NCBI GenBank assembly: GCA_021201295.1
Contig: JAJQFE010000049.1
Location: 1-38,266, forward strand
DNA from: Tannerellaceae bacterium
GTDB taxonomy: Bacteria > Bacteroidota > Bacteroidia > Bacteroidales > Tannerellaceae
DNA: 38,266 nucleotides
Reading direction: 5' to 3'
Both the position numbers and the translations under genes were made by a program. Position 1 is the stretch's first letter. Every line of letters begins with the position of its first letter. Shown piece by piece: positions 10,036 through 17,419 of this stretch. Below the pieces are notes generated by a model. It worked only from the letters and a program-made list of their open reading frames with translations, was not told where the DNA came from and did no database searches.

Positions 10036-11135
10036 GGAAATGAAAAGATTATCATTACAGAGCTGGATAGCGTTCAATATTATCGTATGTACCCTTGTGC
10101 TTACCATAGTTTTATGTGGAATTATCCTGATAGTCTTTAAGGTACATACAGGCAAAATAGAGAGCGGAGCGGCGATTACTCTGACCGATGTCGAAAATTT
10201 ATTCACCATCCTGCTCCGGGTTTGCGGAGTGGGGTGTTTTGTGGTTTTAATGTTACTTTTCGGCATTTCACGGCGTATAGCGCGGAATAGTATAAAACCC
10301 ATCCGTGAAATCATACACACCGCTGAGGCTATTACCCACAATAACTTACGTGCAAGGATTCCTCTGCCAAGCCATACAGATGAATTGTACGAACTGTCAG
10401 AAACGATTAATAATCTGCTGGACAGGATTAAATATGCTGTGAAAAGAGAGCGGAATTTTACTTCCTATGCTTCCCACGAGTTCCGTACCCCTTCTCTCCG
10501 TATTAAAAGGAACGATGGAAGTCCTTATCCGTAAATCACAGAGTGAAGCCGAATATAAGGAACGTATCGGAATCTGTCTTAAAGAAGTCGATAAGCTCAA
10601 TGACATGGTGGAACAGCTATTGATCCTGACAAGGTATGAGGACAACAGGCAGTCACTCCACTGTGAAACTTTGCCGGTTGAATCGCTTATCAATGATTGT
10701 GTCGGCCCATATTGTGATGCTATTCTTAAGAAGAGAATGGAGTGTAAAATCTCCATACAGCCGGAACACATCTCTCTCTGTTCCGATAAATATTTATTTT
10801 CGACTGTGTTGAATAATCTTATTTCAAACGCAGTTAAATATGCGAATGAGGGAGGCCTCTTTGAGATTAAAGGTTATCAGGAAGATGCGGCATATAGGAT
10901 AGAGGTGCACAACACCAGCGGGGGTATTCCTCCCGAAAAACTGGAGCATATTTTTGAGAAATTCTATCGTTCCTATACCCCCGGAAAAACGGAGATAAAA
11001 GGATTCGGATTAGGGCTTGCGATAGTAAAACGATTCTGTGATTTGTTGGATATAACTATTGAAATTACCAGCGTGCCGGATAAAACAACCGTAGCCCAAC
11101 TTACCATTCCTCTGAAAACAGAAAATAGGACATAA
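10028..11135 (+). pseudogene. Sensor histidine kinase, frameshifted at the H-box
   Basis: Membrane histidine kinase partner of the preceding regulator. Two transmembrane segments (WIAFNIIVCTLVLTIVLCGI and VCGVGCFVVLMLLFGI) are separated by only about 30 residues, so there is almost no periplasmic sensor. A HAMP-like segment follows, then the dimerisation H-box SYASHEFRTP, N-box NNLISNAVKY and G-box GFGLGLAIVK. One extra base in the CCTTCTCTCC stretch at 10491-10498 breaks the frame right after HEFRTP; removing one T gives HEFRTPLSVLKGTMEVL. The start is ATG 10028 or 10040. As read, the product keeps its phospho-accepting histidine but loses its ATP-binding domain. Confidence 0.85.
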
Positions 11136-11143
11136 GTAATCTG

Positions 11144-11426
11144 AAAAGGCGGTGTCCCAAAAGTGTATATGCTCTTTGACAAAGTTACAGATTGTAAGCC
11201 CAAAGGGCTTGAATATAAATAACCGCGGGTAAAACCCGTGGCGGAAAGCAGCCACACACTATGAACCCCAAAGCGGGTTCAACCCTTTCTGGGTTGTTGT
11301 GGAGAGGGGTTTCGCCTACACCCCGGGTTCCACCCGGGGTTATTCACATGTTACCCCTTTTGGGGTAACTACTTATAAATCGTAACTTTTTAATTTTCTT
11401 GTTTTACTTTTGGGACACCTCCTTTT
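11144..11426. mobile_element. MITE-like element with terminal inverted repeats
   Basis: Near-identical 21-bp terminal inverted repeats at 11144-11164 and 11406-11426 (20 of 21 match; shared core GGTGTCCCAAAAGT) bound a 283-bp segment with no transposase. The interior is a chain of short perfect or near-perfect palindromes. It lies nine bases after the kinase stop and just before the regulator boxes of the radical SAM gene. A target duplication is not clear because the flanks are A/T runs. The ends look like those of an insertion-sequence family, but I cannot name it. The short open frames inside are not believable genes. Confidence 0.7.
11196..11369. repeat. Chain of palindromes inside the MITE-like element
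   Basis: Successive hairpins: AAGCCCAAAGGGCTT (11196-11210), CCGCGGGTAAAACCCGTGG (11223-11241), GAACCCCAAAGCGGGTTC (11263-11280), AACCCTTTCTGGGTT (11281-11295), a 21-bp palindrome around CCCCGGGTTCCACCCGGGG (11320-11340) and GTTACCCCTTTTGGGGTAAC (11350-11369). Their centres are spaced roughly symmetrically about the middle of the element. Confidence 0.7.
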
Positions 11427-11439
11427 TTCTTTTTTACGG

Positions 11440-11483
11440 TCTTAAGTCAATCTTAAGATGATCCTAAGTTAATCTTAAGTCTG
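11440..11483 (+). promoter_or_regulatory. Four tandem 11-bp response-regulator boxes
   Basis: Four contiguous 11-mers begin at 11440, 11451, 11462 and 11473; their cores are CTTAAG, CTTAAG, CCTAAG and CTTAAG. The exact 11-bp period is typical of OmpR/PhoB-family dimers bound head-to-tail. The final hexamer ends at 11479, 22 bp before the -7 element, the same distance as at the regulator's own promoter. Confidence 0.72.
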
Positions 11484-11500
11484 TTTTCCTGGTAACTTTT

Positions 11501-11508
11501 TATCTTTG
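11501..11508 (+). promoter_or_regulatory. -7 promoter element of the radical SAM cluster
   Basis: TATCTTTG, a full match to TAnnTTTG, lies 35 bases before the start codon. No clear -33 TTG is present, as expected for an activator-dependent promoter whose upstream region is occupied by the boxes. Confidence 0.7.
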
Positions 11509-11542
11509 CCCTACTACAAATAAGGAATTAATATTCACAGTT

Positions 11543-12654
11543 ATGCAAAGTAGATCAAACACCGTACCCCTGGAATCTTACCTGAACAACGGGATAAAAA
11601 ACCTGATGTCCCATGCTTATAAATCGGCACTCAGTAATCCGAAAGAAGCCTTATTTATTTTCAGGATGCAAAAGGTTTTCGGGAAAGCGGAGAAAAAGAG
11701 AAGTGATTACAAAAAGAAAGAAAATCTTCATATTCCGCCATTCCTCATATCAAGCATAGCGACCGATTGCAACCTCGCCTGTAAGGGTTGTTATGCGCAT
11801 GCCAACAACATTTGCGGAAATGCGGCAAAAGAGCCAATGGAAGAACTGACCGCAGAACAATGGAAATAGATATTCCTGGATGCGGCGGATATGGGCATAA
11901 ATTTTAATCTTCTGGCTGGCGGTGAACTGTTATTGAGAAAAGATATCCTGAAAGCTGCCTCCGAAGTCAAAGAGATGATATTCCCGGTTTTCACAAACGG
12001 CACAGTCATTACCGGTTCATACCTGGACCTTTTTGCAGAGAATCTTCATCTGATTCCGATCATCAGCCTCGAAGGATGTAAAGAAAGTACGGACGACAGG
12101 CGGGGACAGGGCGTGTTCAACAAAGTGATACATGCGATGAAACTCCTGAAAAAAGGGGATTATTTTATGGCGCGTCTATTACTGTCTCTACTAAAAACCT
12201 GGTTTCTGCCACTTCTTCTTCTTATATCACCCTACTGAAAGACCTCGGCTGCAAAATCATTTTCTTTATTGAATACGTGCCTTCAGAGGCGGGTACGGAA
12301 CATCTGGCCCTGGATGAAACCGGGATTGCCCAAATGGATGCTAATCTGGAAAACCTGCGCAAAGAATTTGCCGATGTGATTTTCCTATCCTTTCCGGGCG
12401 ACGAAAAAGCCATGGGTGGATGCCTGGCAGCCGGACGTGGCTTTTTCCATGTCGGTCCGGACGGCAGGGCGGAAGCTTGTCCGTTCTCTCCCTATTCGGA
12501 TAGTAATGTCGTCCGGAAAGGGCTGAAAGAAACGTTGAAATTCCCTTTCTTTGCAAAGCTCCGGGATTCCGGTTTGGTTGGCGGAGAACATACGGGTGGT
12601 TGTACGCTATTTGAATATGAAGATCAGGTAAAAACGATGTTGAACAGGATATAA
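11543..12654 (+). pseudogene. Radical SAM/SPASM protein, stop codon and frameshift
   Basis: Cytoplasmic radical SAM enzyme with an iron-sulfur cluster motif CNLACKGC near residue 75 and a SPASM-like C-terminal cysteine region (GGCLAAGRGFFHVGPDG and ACPFSPYSD). A TAG at 11867-11869 interrupts EQWK-IFLDAADMGI. A missing T in the run at 12163-12166 breaks the frame; with five T it reads GDYFYGASITVSTKNLV, and the remaining frame runs to the stop at 12652. The SAM-contacting GGEP motif reads GGEL (Leu codon at 11927), a further sign of decay. First gene behind the tandem boxes. The substrate is unknown; SPASM proteins often modify peptides, but no peptide precursor is seen nearby. Confidence 0.83.
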
Positions 12655-12664
12655 ATTGAATACG

Positions 12665-13075
12665 ATGAAAATAGCTATCAGATATTTTTCAAAAACAGGC
12701 CATATGGAGAAAATGGCTGCTGTTATTTCAGAAGTAACCGGAGTGAAAGCAGAAACGATAGATAGGCCCATAACGGAAGATACGGATATTCTTTTTTTTG
12801 GTAGTGCGGTCTATATGGCAGGAGTCGACAGTAAAGTGAAAGCATATATCGCATCTATGGATGGCAGCAAGGTCAAAAATGTGGTCTGTTTCAGTTCTGC
12901 GGCCATATTGCCTTCTTCCTATGTTCAGGTCAGGGAGCTTCTGGAAAAGCAACAGGTTAAAGTCGATAAAAGGGAGTTTCATTGCCGGGGACAATTCAAA
13001 ATATTACACAGAGGCCGCCCCAATAAATCCGATTTGGAATTATTACGGAAATTTGTAGAGGAAATCATCCCGTAA
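12665..13075 (+). CDS. Flavodoxin-family protein
   Basis: Cytoplasmic FMN-binding protein of 136 residues. The N-terminal beta strand and phosphate loop (IRYFSKTGHMEKMA) and the second FMN loop (FFGSAVYMAG) match the flavodoxin fold. It is shorter than classical flavodoxins and could be an electron donor to the radical SAM enzyme upstream, which needs a one-electron reductant. That pairing is inferred from adjacency (10-base gap). ATG 12665 is preferred over the TTG at 12656 because it is nearer the family start (MKIAIRYFSKTG). It is intact, unlike the radical SAM gene before it. Confidence 0.85.
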   Translation: MKIAIRYFSKTGHMEKMAAVISEVTGVKAETIDRPITEDTDILFFGSAVYMAGVDSKVKAYIASMDGSKVKNVVCFSSAAILPSSYVQVRELLEKQQVKVDKREFHCRGQFKILHRGRPNKSDLELLRKFVEEIIP

Positions 13076-13151
13076 ACTTATGACTCTGACAAATTCGGAT
13101 CATAACATAAGATGTGGGAAGCACAACGTGTGGAATTAACGGAAATCAGTG

Positions 13152-13502
13152 ATGAATGTAAATAGAAAACTTTGTTTATTCATAGGATTAGCTACATTGC
13201 TTATTGCCTATGTTGCCAAATGGGCAGATGCACCACTTTTTTACTTCAGAATCTTACTGGGTATGGCCATCTCATTTAAATCCATCTTCCTGATATTGGT
13301 TTTCCGGAAAAAAGGATTTAAACCGGGTCCGGGGCTTTACCTGATTCTGGCAGGTGTTGCCATGATACTGCTATCTATGTTTTTTAAAAATATTTTTCCG
13401 GTAATGGCCCTTCATACTATTCTTTTTTATGGAGCCATCCTGTTGAAAATATCCGGTTTGGTTTTGATGCTGTATAGTAAAAAAGCCAGGTACTCAAAAT
13501 AA
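13152..13502 (+). CDS. Small four-helix membrane protein of unknown function
   Basis: A 116-residue hydrophobic protein with about four predicted membrane helices (CLFIGLATLLIAYVAKW, FRILLGMAISFKSIFLILVF, LYLILAGVAMILLSMFF and ALHTILFYGAILLKISGLVL), separated by basic loops that suggest cytoplasmic positions (RKKGFK). I recognise no family. ATG 13152 was taken over GTG 13149. It lies between the flavodoxin and the cytochrome b gene in the same direction with short gaps, so it is probably part of the same transcript. Confidence 0.7.
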   Translation: MNVNRKLCLFIGLATLLIAYVAKWADAPLFYFRILLGMAISFKSIFLILVFRKKGFKPGPGLYLILAGVAMILLSMFFKNIFPVMALHTILFYGAILLKISGLVLMLYSKKARYSK

Positions 13503-13530
13503 CAAACAATAACAATAAAATTCAGCATAA

Positions 13531-14181
13531 GTGAAAACATCATCCATAGGCAGAAAATTAGTAATGAGCATAAGCGGAATGTTCCTCATTCTCTTTTTAA
13601 TCCTTCATTTAGCAATCAACCTTACCTCCTTAATCTCACGGGAAGCCTACGAAGCGGCCTGTCGTTTTATGGATGAACACCCGCTCATTCAGATCATGGT
13701 TCCGGTTCTGGCTCTCGGCTTTATGGTACATATTCTTATGGGTATATTCCTTACCATACAAAACCGGAAATCCCGCCCGCAGGGTTATCAGGTAAAGGGG
13801 AAGATCAGAAAGGTATCGTGGGCATCCAAAAATATGTTCGCATTAGGGCTTATCGTCTTAGGACTGTTGGTTATCCATCTGGGTCACTTCTGGGCAAGGA
13901 TGCAATTACAGCACTGGATGGGTCATGAGGGAGATAATCCCTACGATCTTGTAAAAACATTATTTTCAAACGGGTGGTATGTTGCCATGTATATGGTGTG
14001 GATATTGGCTCTTTATTTCCATATCTCACACGGCTTCTGGAGTATGTTCCAATCCATGGGAATGACTAACAGTAAGTGGATCCCCCGTTTGCAGGTTATA
14101 TCAAAGATATACTCTCATATAATAATGATAGGGTTTATGCTGATACCTATTTATTTCTTTTTAGGATTTGGCCAGCCATAA
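13531..14181 (+). CDS. Succinate dehydrogenase/fumarate reductase cytochrome b subunit-like protein
   Basis: Membrane cytochrome b of the b558 SdhC/FrdC family (216 residues, five helices). Candidate haem-ligand histidines are in LILHLAINL, MVHILMGIF, VIHLGHFWAR, FHISHGFW and YSHIIMIGF. In Bacteroidales this gene normally leads sdhC-sdhA-sdhB, but no flavoprotein or iron-sulfur subunit follows here; the next gene is yaaA. It is therefore an orphan anchor, either a paralogue serving another redox partner or a remnant. The start appears to be GTG 13531 (MKTSSIGRKLVMSISG), since no ATG lies nearby in frame. Likely last gene of the two-component-linked cluster. Confidence 0.85.
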   Translation: MKTSSIGRKLVMSISGMFLILFLILHLAINLTSLISREAYEAACRFMDEHPLIQIMVPVLALGFMVHILMGIFLTIQNRKSRPQGYQVKGKIRKVSWASKNMFALGLIVLGLLVIHLGHFWARMQLQHWMGHEGDNPYDLVKTLFSNGWYVAMYMVWILALYFHISHGFWSMFQSMGMTNSKWIPRLQVISKIYSHIIMIGFMLIPIYFFLGFGQP

Positions 14182-14409
14182 ATAAATATTTTGAGGAAGA
14201 TAAATCGTATTCCACTGTTACTGGTGCCTACTCTCTTTTGAATACATGCTATATGCCATTTTGTAAAAGTCTGTTTATCTGGAGGTTTACCTAATATAAG
14301 GGGAGATAATGCAGACATCTCTACGCTGCAGTTAGTTATATTGTTGCCTTGATTTGGGCTTCTTTTCGGAAGTCTTTCCCTATCTTTGAAGAAGAAAAAG
14401 AGAAATGAT
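14182..14409. other. Intergenic gap between sdhC-like gene and yaaA
   Basis: No gene, RNA or repeat was recognised here apart from the yaaA -7 element. Confidence 0.5.
14381..14388 (+). promoter_or_regulatory. -7 promoter element of yaaA
   Basis: TATCTTTG matches the Bacteroidota -7 consensus 22 bases before the yaaA ATG. This gives a short leader with a purine-rich stretch and supports the start at 14410 over upstream TTG codons. Confidence 0.6.
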
Positions 14410-15174
14410 ATGTTGATCCTGATTGCGTCGGCCAAGACTATGGCTGCCACTACAAAAATAAAAGTGCCGGAAACTACGGAACCACGCTTTGGGACGGAGG
14501 CTACCGGGCTATCGCTGCATATGATACAATATCCGGTGGAAGAACTGGCCCGGGTGTTAAGAATTAGTCCGAAACTGGCAGCGGAAAACTATAAACGGTT
14601 CCGGGATTTCCATTCGGAGGATATTCCTGCTTTGCCTGCTATCCTGGCTTATACGGGGGTTGTTTTCCGTAACCTTCAGTTAGCGGATTTTACCTCGGAA
14701 GAGTTCCTGTATGCACAGGATCATTTGCGGATCGGCTCCGGTTTGTATGGGACACTGCGTCCATTGGACCGGATCCGGTCTTACCGGATGGAGTATGATG
14801 TTAGGCTCCCGGAATTAGGCAGTTTGCGTATAGATGAATACTGGCGGAGCAGACAGACCGATCTGCTGATCTGGGATGTGAAAGCTGCCGGAGGAGTTTT
14901 GGTTAATCTGGCGGCTTCGGATGTCATGCCCTCTTTTGACTGGAAGCGGGTGCAACAGGAGGTGCGGGTCATCACGCCGGAATTTAAGGTCTGGAAAGAT
15001 GGTAAACTGAAAGCCATTGTAATCTATCTGAAAATGGCCCGGGGAGACATGGCCCGCCACATACTTAAAAATCAGATAGTGGACCCGGAGGCTCTGAAAG
15101 CGTTTAGCTGGGAAGGATTTACTTTTAATGAGACTCTTTCTTCCACAGATAAGTGGATTTTTACGCAGGAATAG
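14410..15174 (+). CDS. yaaA: Peroxide stress protein YaaA
   Basis: Member of the YaaA/UPF0246 family, cytoplasmic proteins linked in E. coli to lowering free iron during peroxide stress. The family signature MLILIASAKTM begins the protein. It continues through HMIQYPVEELARVLRISPKLAAENYKRF-type helices, ALLAYTGVVF-like core (here ALPAILAYTGVVFRNL), the LRIGSGLYGTLRPLD loop and KAIVIYLKMARGDMARHILKN near the C-terminus. At 254 residues it is the family length. It has its own promoter and is followed by the 22-bp palindrome array, whose last unit plus T-run probably stops transcription. Confidence 0.9.
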   Translation: MLILIASAKTMAATTKIKVPETTEPRFGTEATGLSLHMIQYPVEELARVLRISPKLAAENYKRFRDFHSEDIPALPAILAYTGVVFRNLQLADFTSEEFLYAQDHLRIGSGLYGTLRPLDRIRSYRMEYDVRLPELGSLRIDEYWRSRQTDLLIWDVKAAGGVLVNLAASDVMPSFDWKRVQQEVRVITPEFKVWKDGKLKAIVIYLKMARGDMARHILKNQIVDPEALKAFSWEGFTFNETLSSTDKWIFTQE

Positions 15175-15184
15175 GCACTTTTTT

Positions 15185-15271
15185 ATGGGATCACATATGA
15201 GATCCAATGGGATCACGTACGTGAACCGATGGCTCTCACGTGTGATCCGATGGGATCACGCACGTGATCCA
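15185..15271. repeat. Tandem array of four 21-22-bp palindromic units
   Basis: Units begin at 15185, 15207, 15229 and 15250 (spacing 22, 22, 21), each close to ATGGGATCACgtACGTGATCC with an internal dyad. The last unit (arms GGATCACG and CGTGATCC) is followed by TTTTTT at 15274-15279 and could act as a terminator. There are no spacers, so it is not a CRISPR array. The rest of the 15175-15452 gap shows nothing recognisable. Confidence 0.8.
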
Positions 15272-15452
15272 ACTTTTTTCTCCTCATTCCTGTATAAAAT
15301 AGTAGGGTGTTTATAGATTTTTGTTACTATTCCGGTTTATTTATTTATTATCTGTCCTGTATACTGTCGGATTTGTTGTATGGAAAAGTAAAGTTCTTTT
15401 CAATAAATGTGTATTTCTAGCGTTTTATAGTCAAGATATTTTTATACATAAG

Positions 15453-16507
15453 ATGAAACGTGCTTATCTTTTTTGTTAATCTTTCTGCTTATAGTATATG
15501 GAAAAGAAGGATACCGGATGTGTATGGTGGAAGATGTTCTGGAAACTTTCCGTATGGGAGCTTTATCGGATATCGCGGAACAGGTGATGGCCATTCCTCT
15601 GCAAATAGAAGGAGACTATAGCATAGAACATATTAAAAATGTGAGGCAATCAGGGAATGACCTGTTCCTGCTGAGTGAGCAGGTTTTATACCGGTTTGAC
15701 CGGCAGGGCCAGTTTATCTGCCAGGTGACTCAACCTGAAGACATACAGGTGGGAGAGTACCTGATTAATTCTGTTGCCGGGCAATTGATCGTAGCCGGAA
15801 ACAGGCAGGATATTCATTATTATTTTTTGGACGGAGAATTGCTGGCTGTCAAACAACTGGATGAAGGGTATCAGGATAGCCGTCTCTTATCACTCTCTTT
15901 TTTTAACGGCCGCATCTGGTCTGCAGAAGAAGAATGGGTGCCGTCGGCTGACCGGCAGGAATATGTGGTAGAAAGAAAGGTGGTGGAATATGATACTTCT
16001 TTCCGGAAAATAAATACTTACCCGGTGGTGCAGGGAGACCTGGGACGGGAACAGTGGATTCCTTTCTGGACGAAGCCGATGTTCTCTGTACTAAAGTAGA
16101 GTGGACTGCTCTATCTTTATCAGCCTGCTATGGAGGCGGAGTGGTTATTGCGGAATACGTTGTACCTAAAAGATCTTCTTTCCCAATCGGAAAAGTGGCA
16201 TCAACCGGGTCTCTTACCTGTGTATCCTTTGGGTATGGGAACCCGTTTCTGGTTGGCTTCTGCTCAACATGAACCAGGGAGTGACCTTCCGGATTACCTA
16301 TTTTGCTATGACCTGAAAAAGAATCAATGCTGGCAGTTGGCAGAAGGGTTGGAGGATAACTTTTACAGGACAGGGAAAATAACGGATTTGCAACGTCTGG
16401 ATATTTATAATAACGGCTATTATTTTTTTAGAAGTGCAGAACAGGTCGCACACTTATTTCCGGATGTTGCGGGACCAGTTATTTTTATTGTTAACTTAAA
16501 AAGTTAG
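15453..16507 (+). pseudogene. Beta-propeller-like exported protein, frameshift and nonsense
   Basis: The reading frame resembles the 6-bladed beta-propeller proteins common in Bacteroidales: LFLLSEQVLYRFDRQGQFICQV and DIYNNGYYFFRSAEQ are blade-like, and the C-terminus has CYDLKKNQCWQL. ATG 15453 reads only seven codons before a stop, but one more T in the T6 run at 15469-15474 gives MKRAYLFLLIFLLIVYGKEG, a good signal sequence. A TAG at 16097-16099 lies in frame with the downstream part (SGLLYLYQPAMEAEW onward, to 16507). The family assignment is tentative; two lesions make a pseudogene likely. It is isolated, with its own bidirectional terminator. Confidence 0.65.
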
Positions 16508-16552
16508 ATAAATTCAAAAGAAAGGGTAGACAAGCATACGTTGATCTTATAT

Positions 16553-16586
16553 AAAAAAAGGTATCTATTTACAGATACCTTTTTTA
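16553..16586. terminator. Bidirectional terminator between the propeller gene and yebC
   Basis: Arms GGTATCT (16560-16566) and AGATACC (16573-16579) are flanked by an A-run on the left and a T-run on the right, so it can terminate transcripts from both convergent genes. Confidence 0.88.
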
Positions 16587-16602
16587 TATATTGCATTTTT
16601 CT

Positions 16603-17322
16603 TTATTCTTCTTCTTTCATATTGTGAAAGACATTCTGGACATCTTCATCTTCTTCCAGTTTGTCGATCAGTTTGTTGAGGGTTTCCCGTTGTTCCGGTG
16701 TGACCTCTTTCAGATCGTTTGGCAGGCGTATGAATTCCACTTTGTTGATTTCATAGCCGTTTTCTTCCAGGTATTTCTGAAGGGCGGCGTTCTGCGAGAA
16801 TTCTCCGTACAGGATAATCTCATCTTCGTCGATTTCCAGTTCGTCCACACCATAGTCGATTAATTCCAGTTCCAGGTCTTCCAGGGAAATATCCTCTCTT
16901 TTGACGATGTGGAATATGAATTTGTGTTCAAACAGGAATTCCAGGCTACCGCTTGTCCCTAAGGAACCGCCGTGTTTATTGAAGTAGCTTCTTACATTGG
17001 CTACGGTACGGGTCGTATTATCTGTGGCTGTTTCTACGAAGATCGCGATACCGAACGGGCCGTATCCTTCGTAGTTCATTTCCTTATAGTCGGTGAAATC
17101 TTTTGAAGTGGCTTTTTTGATCGCACGTTCCACATTGTCTTTCGGCATGTTTTCTTTTTTTGCCTGTTGGAACAGGACACGTAAACGTGGATTGGTATCC
17201 GGATCCGGACCTCCTTCTTTGGCTGCTATGGTGATCTGTTTTCCTAATTTGGTAAAAACGCTGGCCATATTACCCCAACGTTTTAGTTTCGTTGCTTTAC
17301 GATATTCAAACGCTCTTCCCAT
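16603..17322 (-). CDS. YebC/PmpR-family protein
   Basis: A 239-residue cytoplasmic protein of the YebC/TACO1 family. Members have been described as DNA-binding regulators and, more recently, as factors aiding translation of proline-rich stretches. The conserved start MGRAFEYRKATKLKRWGNMA, the ARVRFQQAKKENMPKDNVERAI-like helix (here RVLFQQAKKENMPKDNVERA), the YEGYGPFGIAIFVE strand and the LGTSGSLEFLFEHKFIF region are all present, with an acidic C-terminus. It is downstream of pheT on the same strand, about 100 bases apart, and probably shares its transcript. Confidence 0.93.
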   Translation of the reverse strand: MGRAFEYRKATKLKRWGNMASVFTKLGKQITIAAKEGGPDPDTNPRLRVLFQQAKKENMPKDNVERAIKKATSKDFTDYKEMNYEGYGPFGIAIFVETATDNTTRTVANVRSYFNKHGGSLGTSGSLEFLFEHKFIFHIVKREDISLEDLELELIDYGVDELEIDEDEIILYGEFSQNAALQKYLEENGYEINKVEFIRLPNDLKEVTPEQRETLNKLIDKLEEDEDVQNVFHNMKEEE

Positions 17323-17419
17323 GTTTTATTGTTTTTTAATTGAATCGGATGAATTAAAAAGTGAAACGAAAAGTGAAAGGTTTTATTCTGTGATCCTTCC
17401 CTTTCCGTTCCGGTTTCTT

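Noticed and set aside
10973-11257. Two overlapping 81-94 codon minus-strand frames across the kinase end and the MITE-like element
   Set aside because: They cross the element boundary and translate hairpin sequence; no protein features.
15185-15271. CRISPR array
   Set aside because: Units abut directly, with no spacers between repeats, and no cas gene is present.
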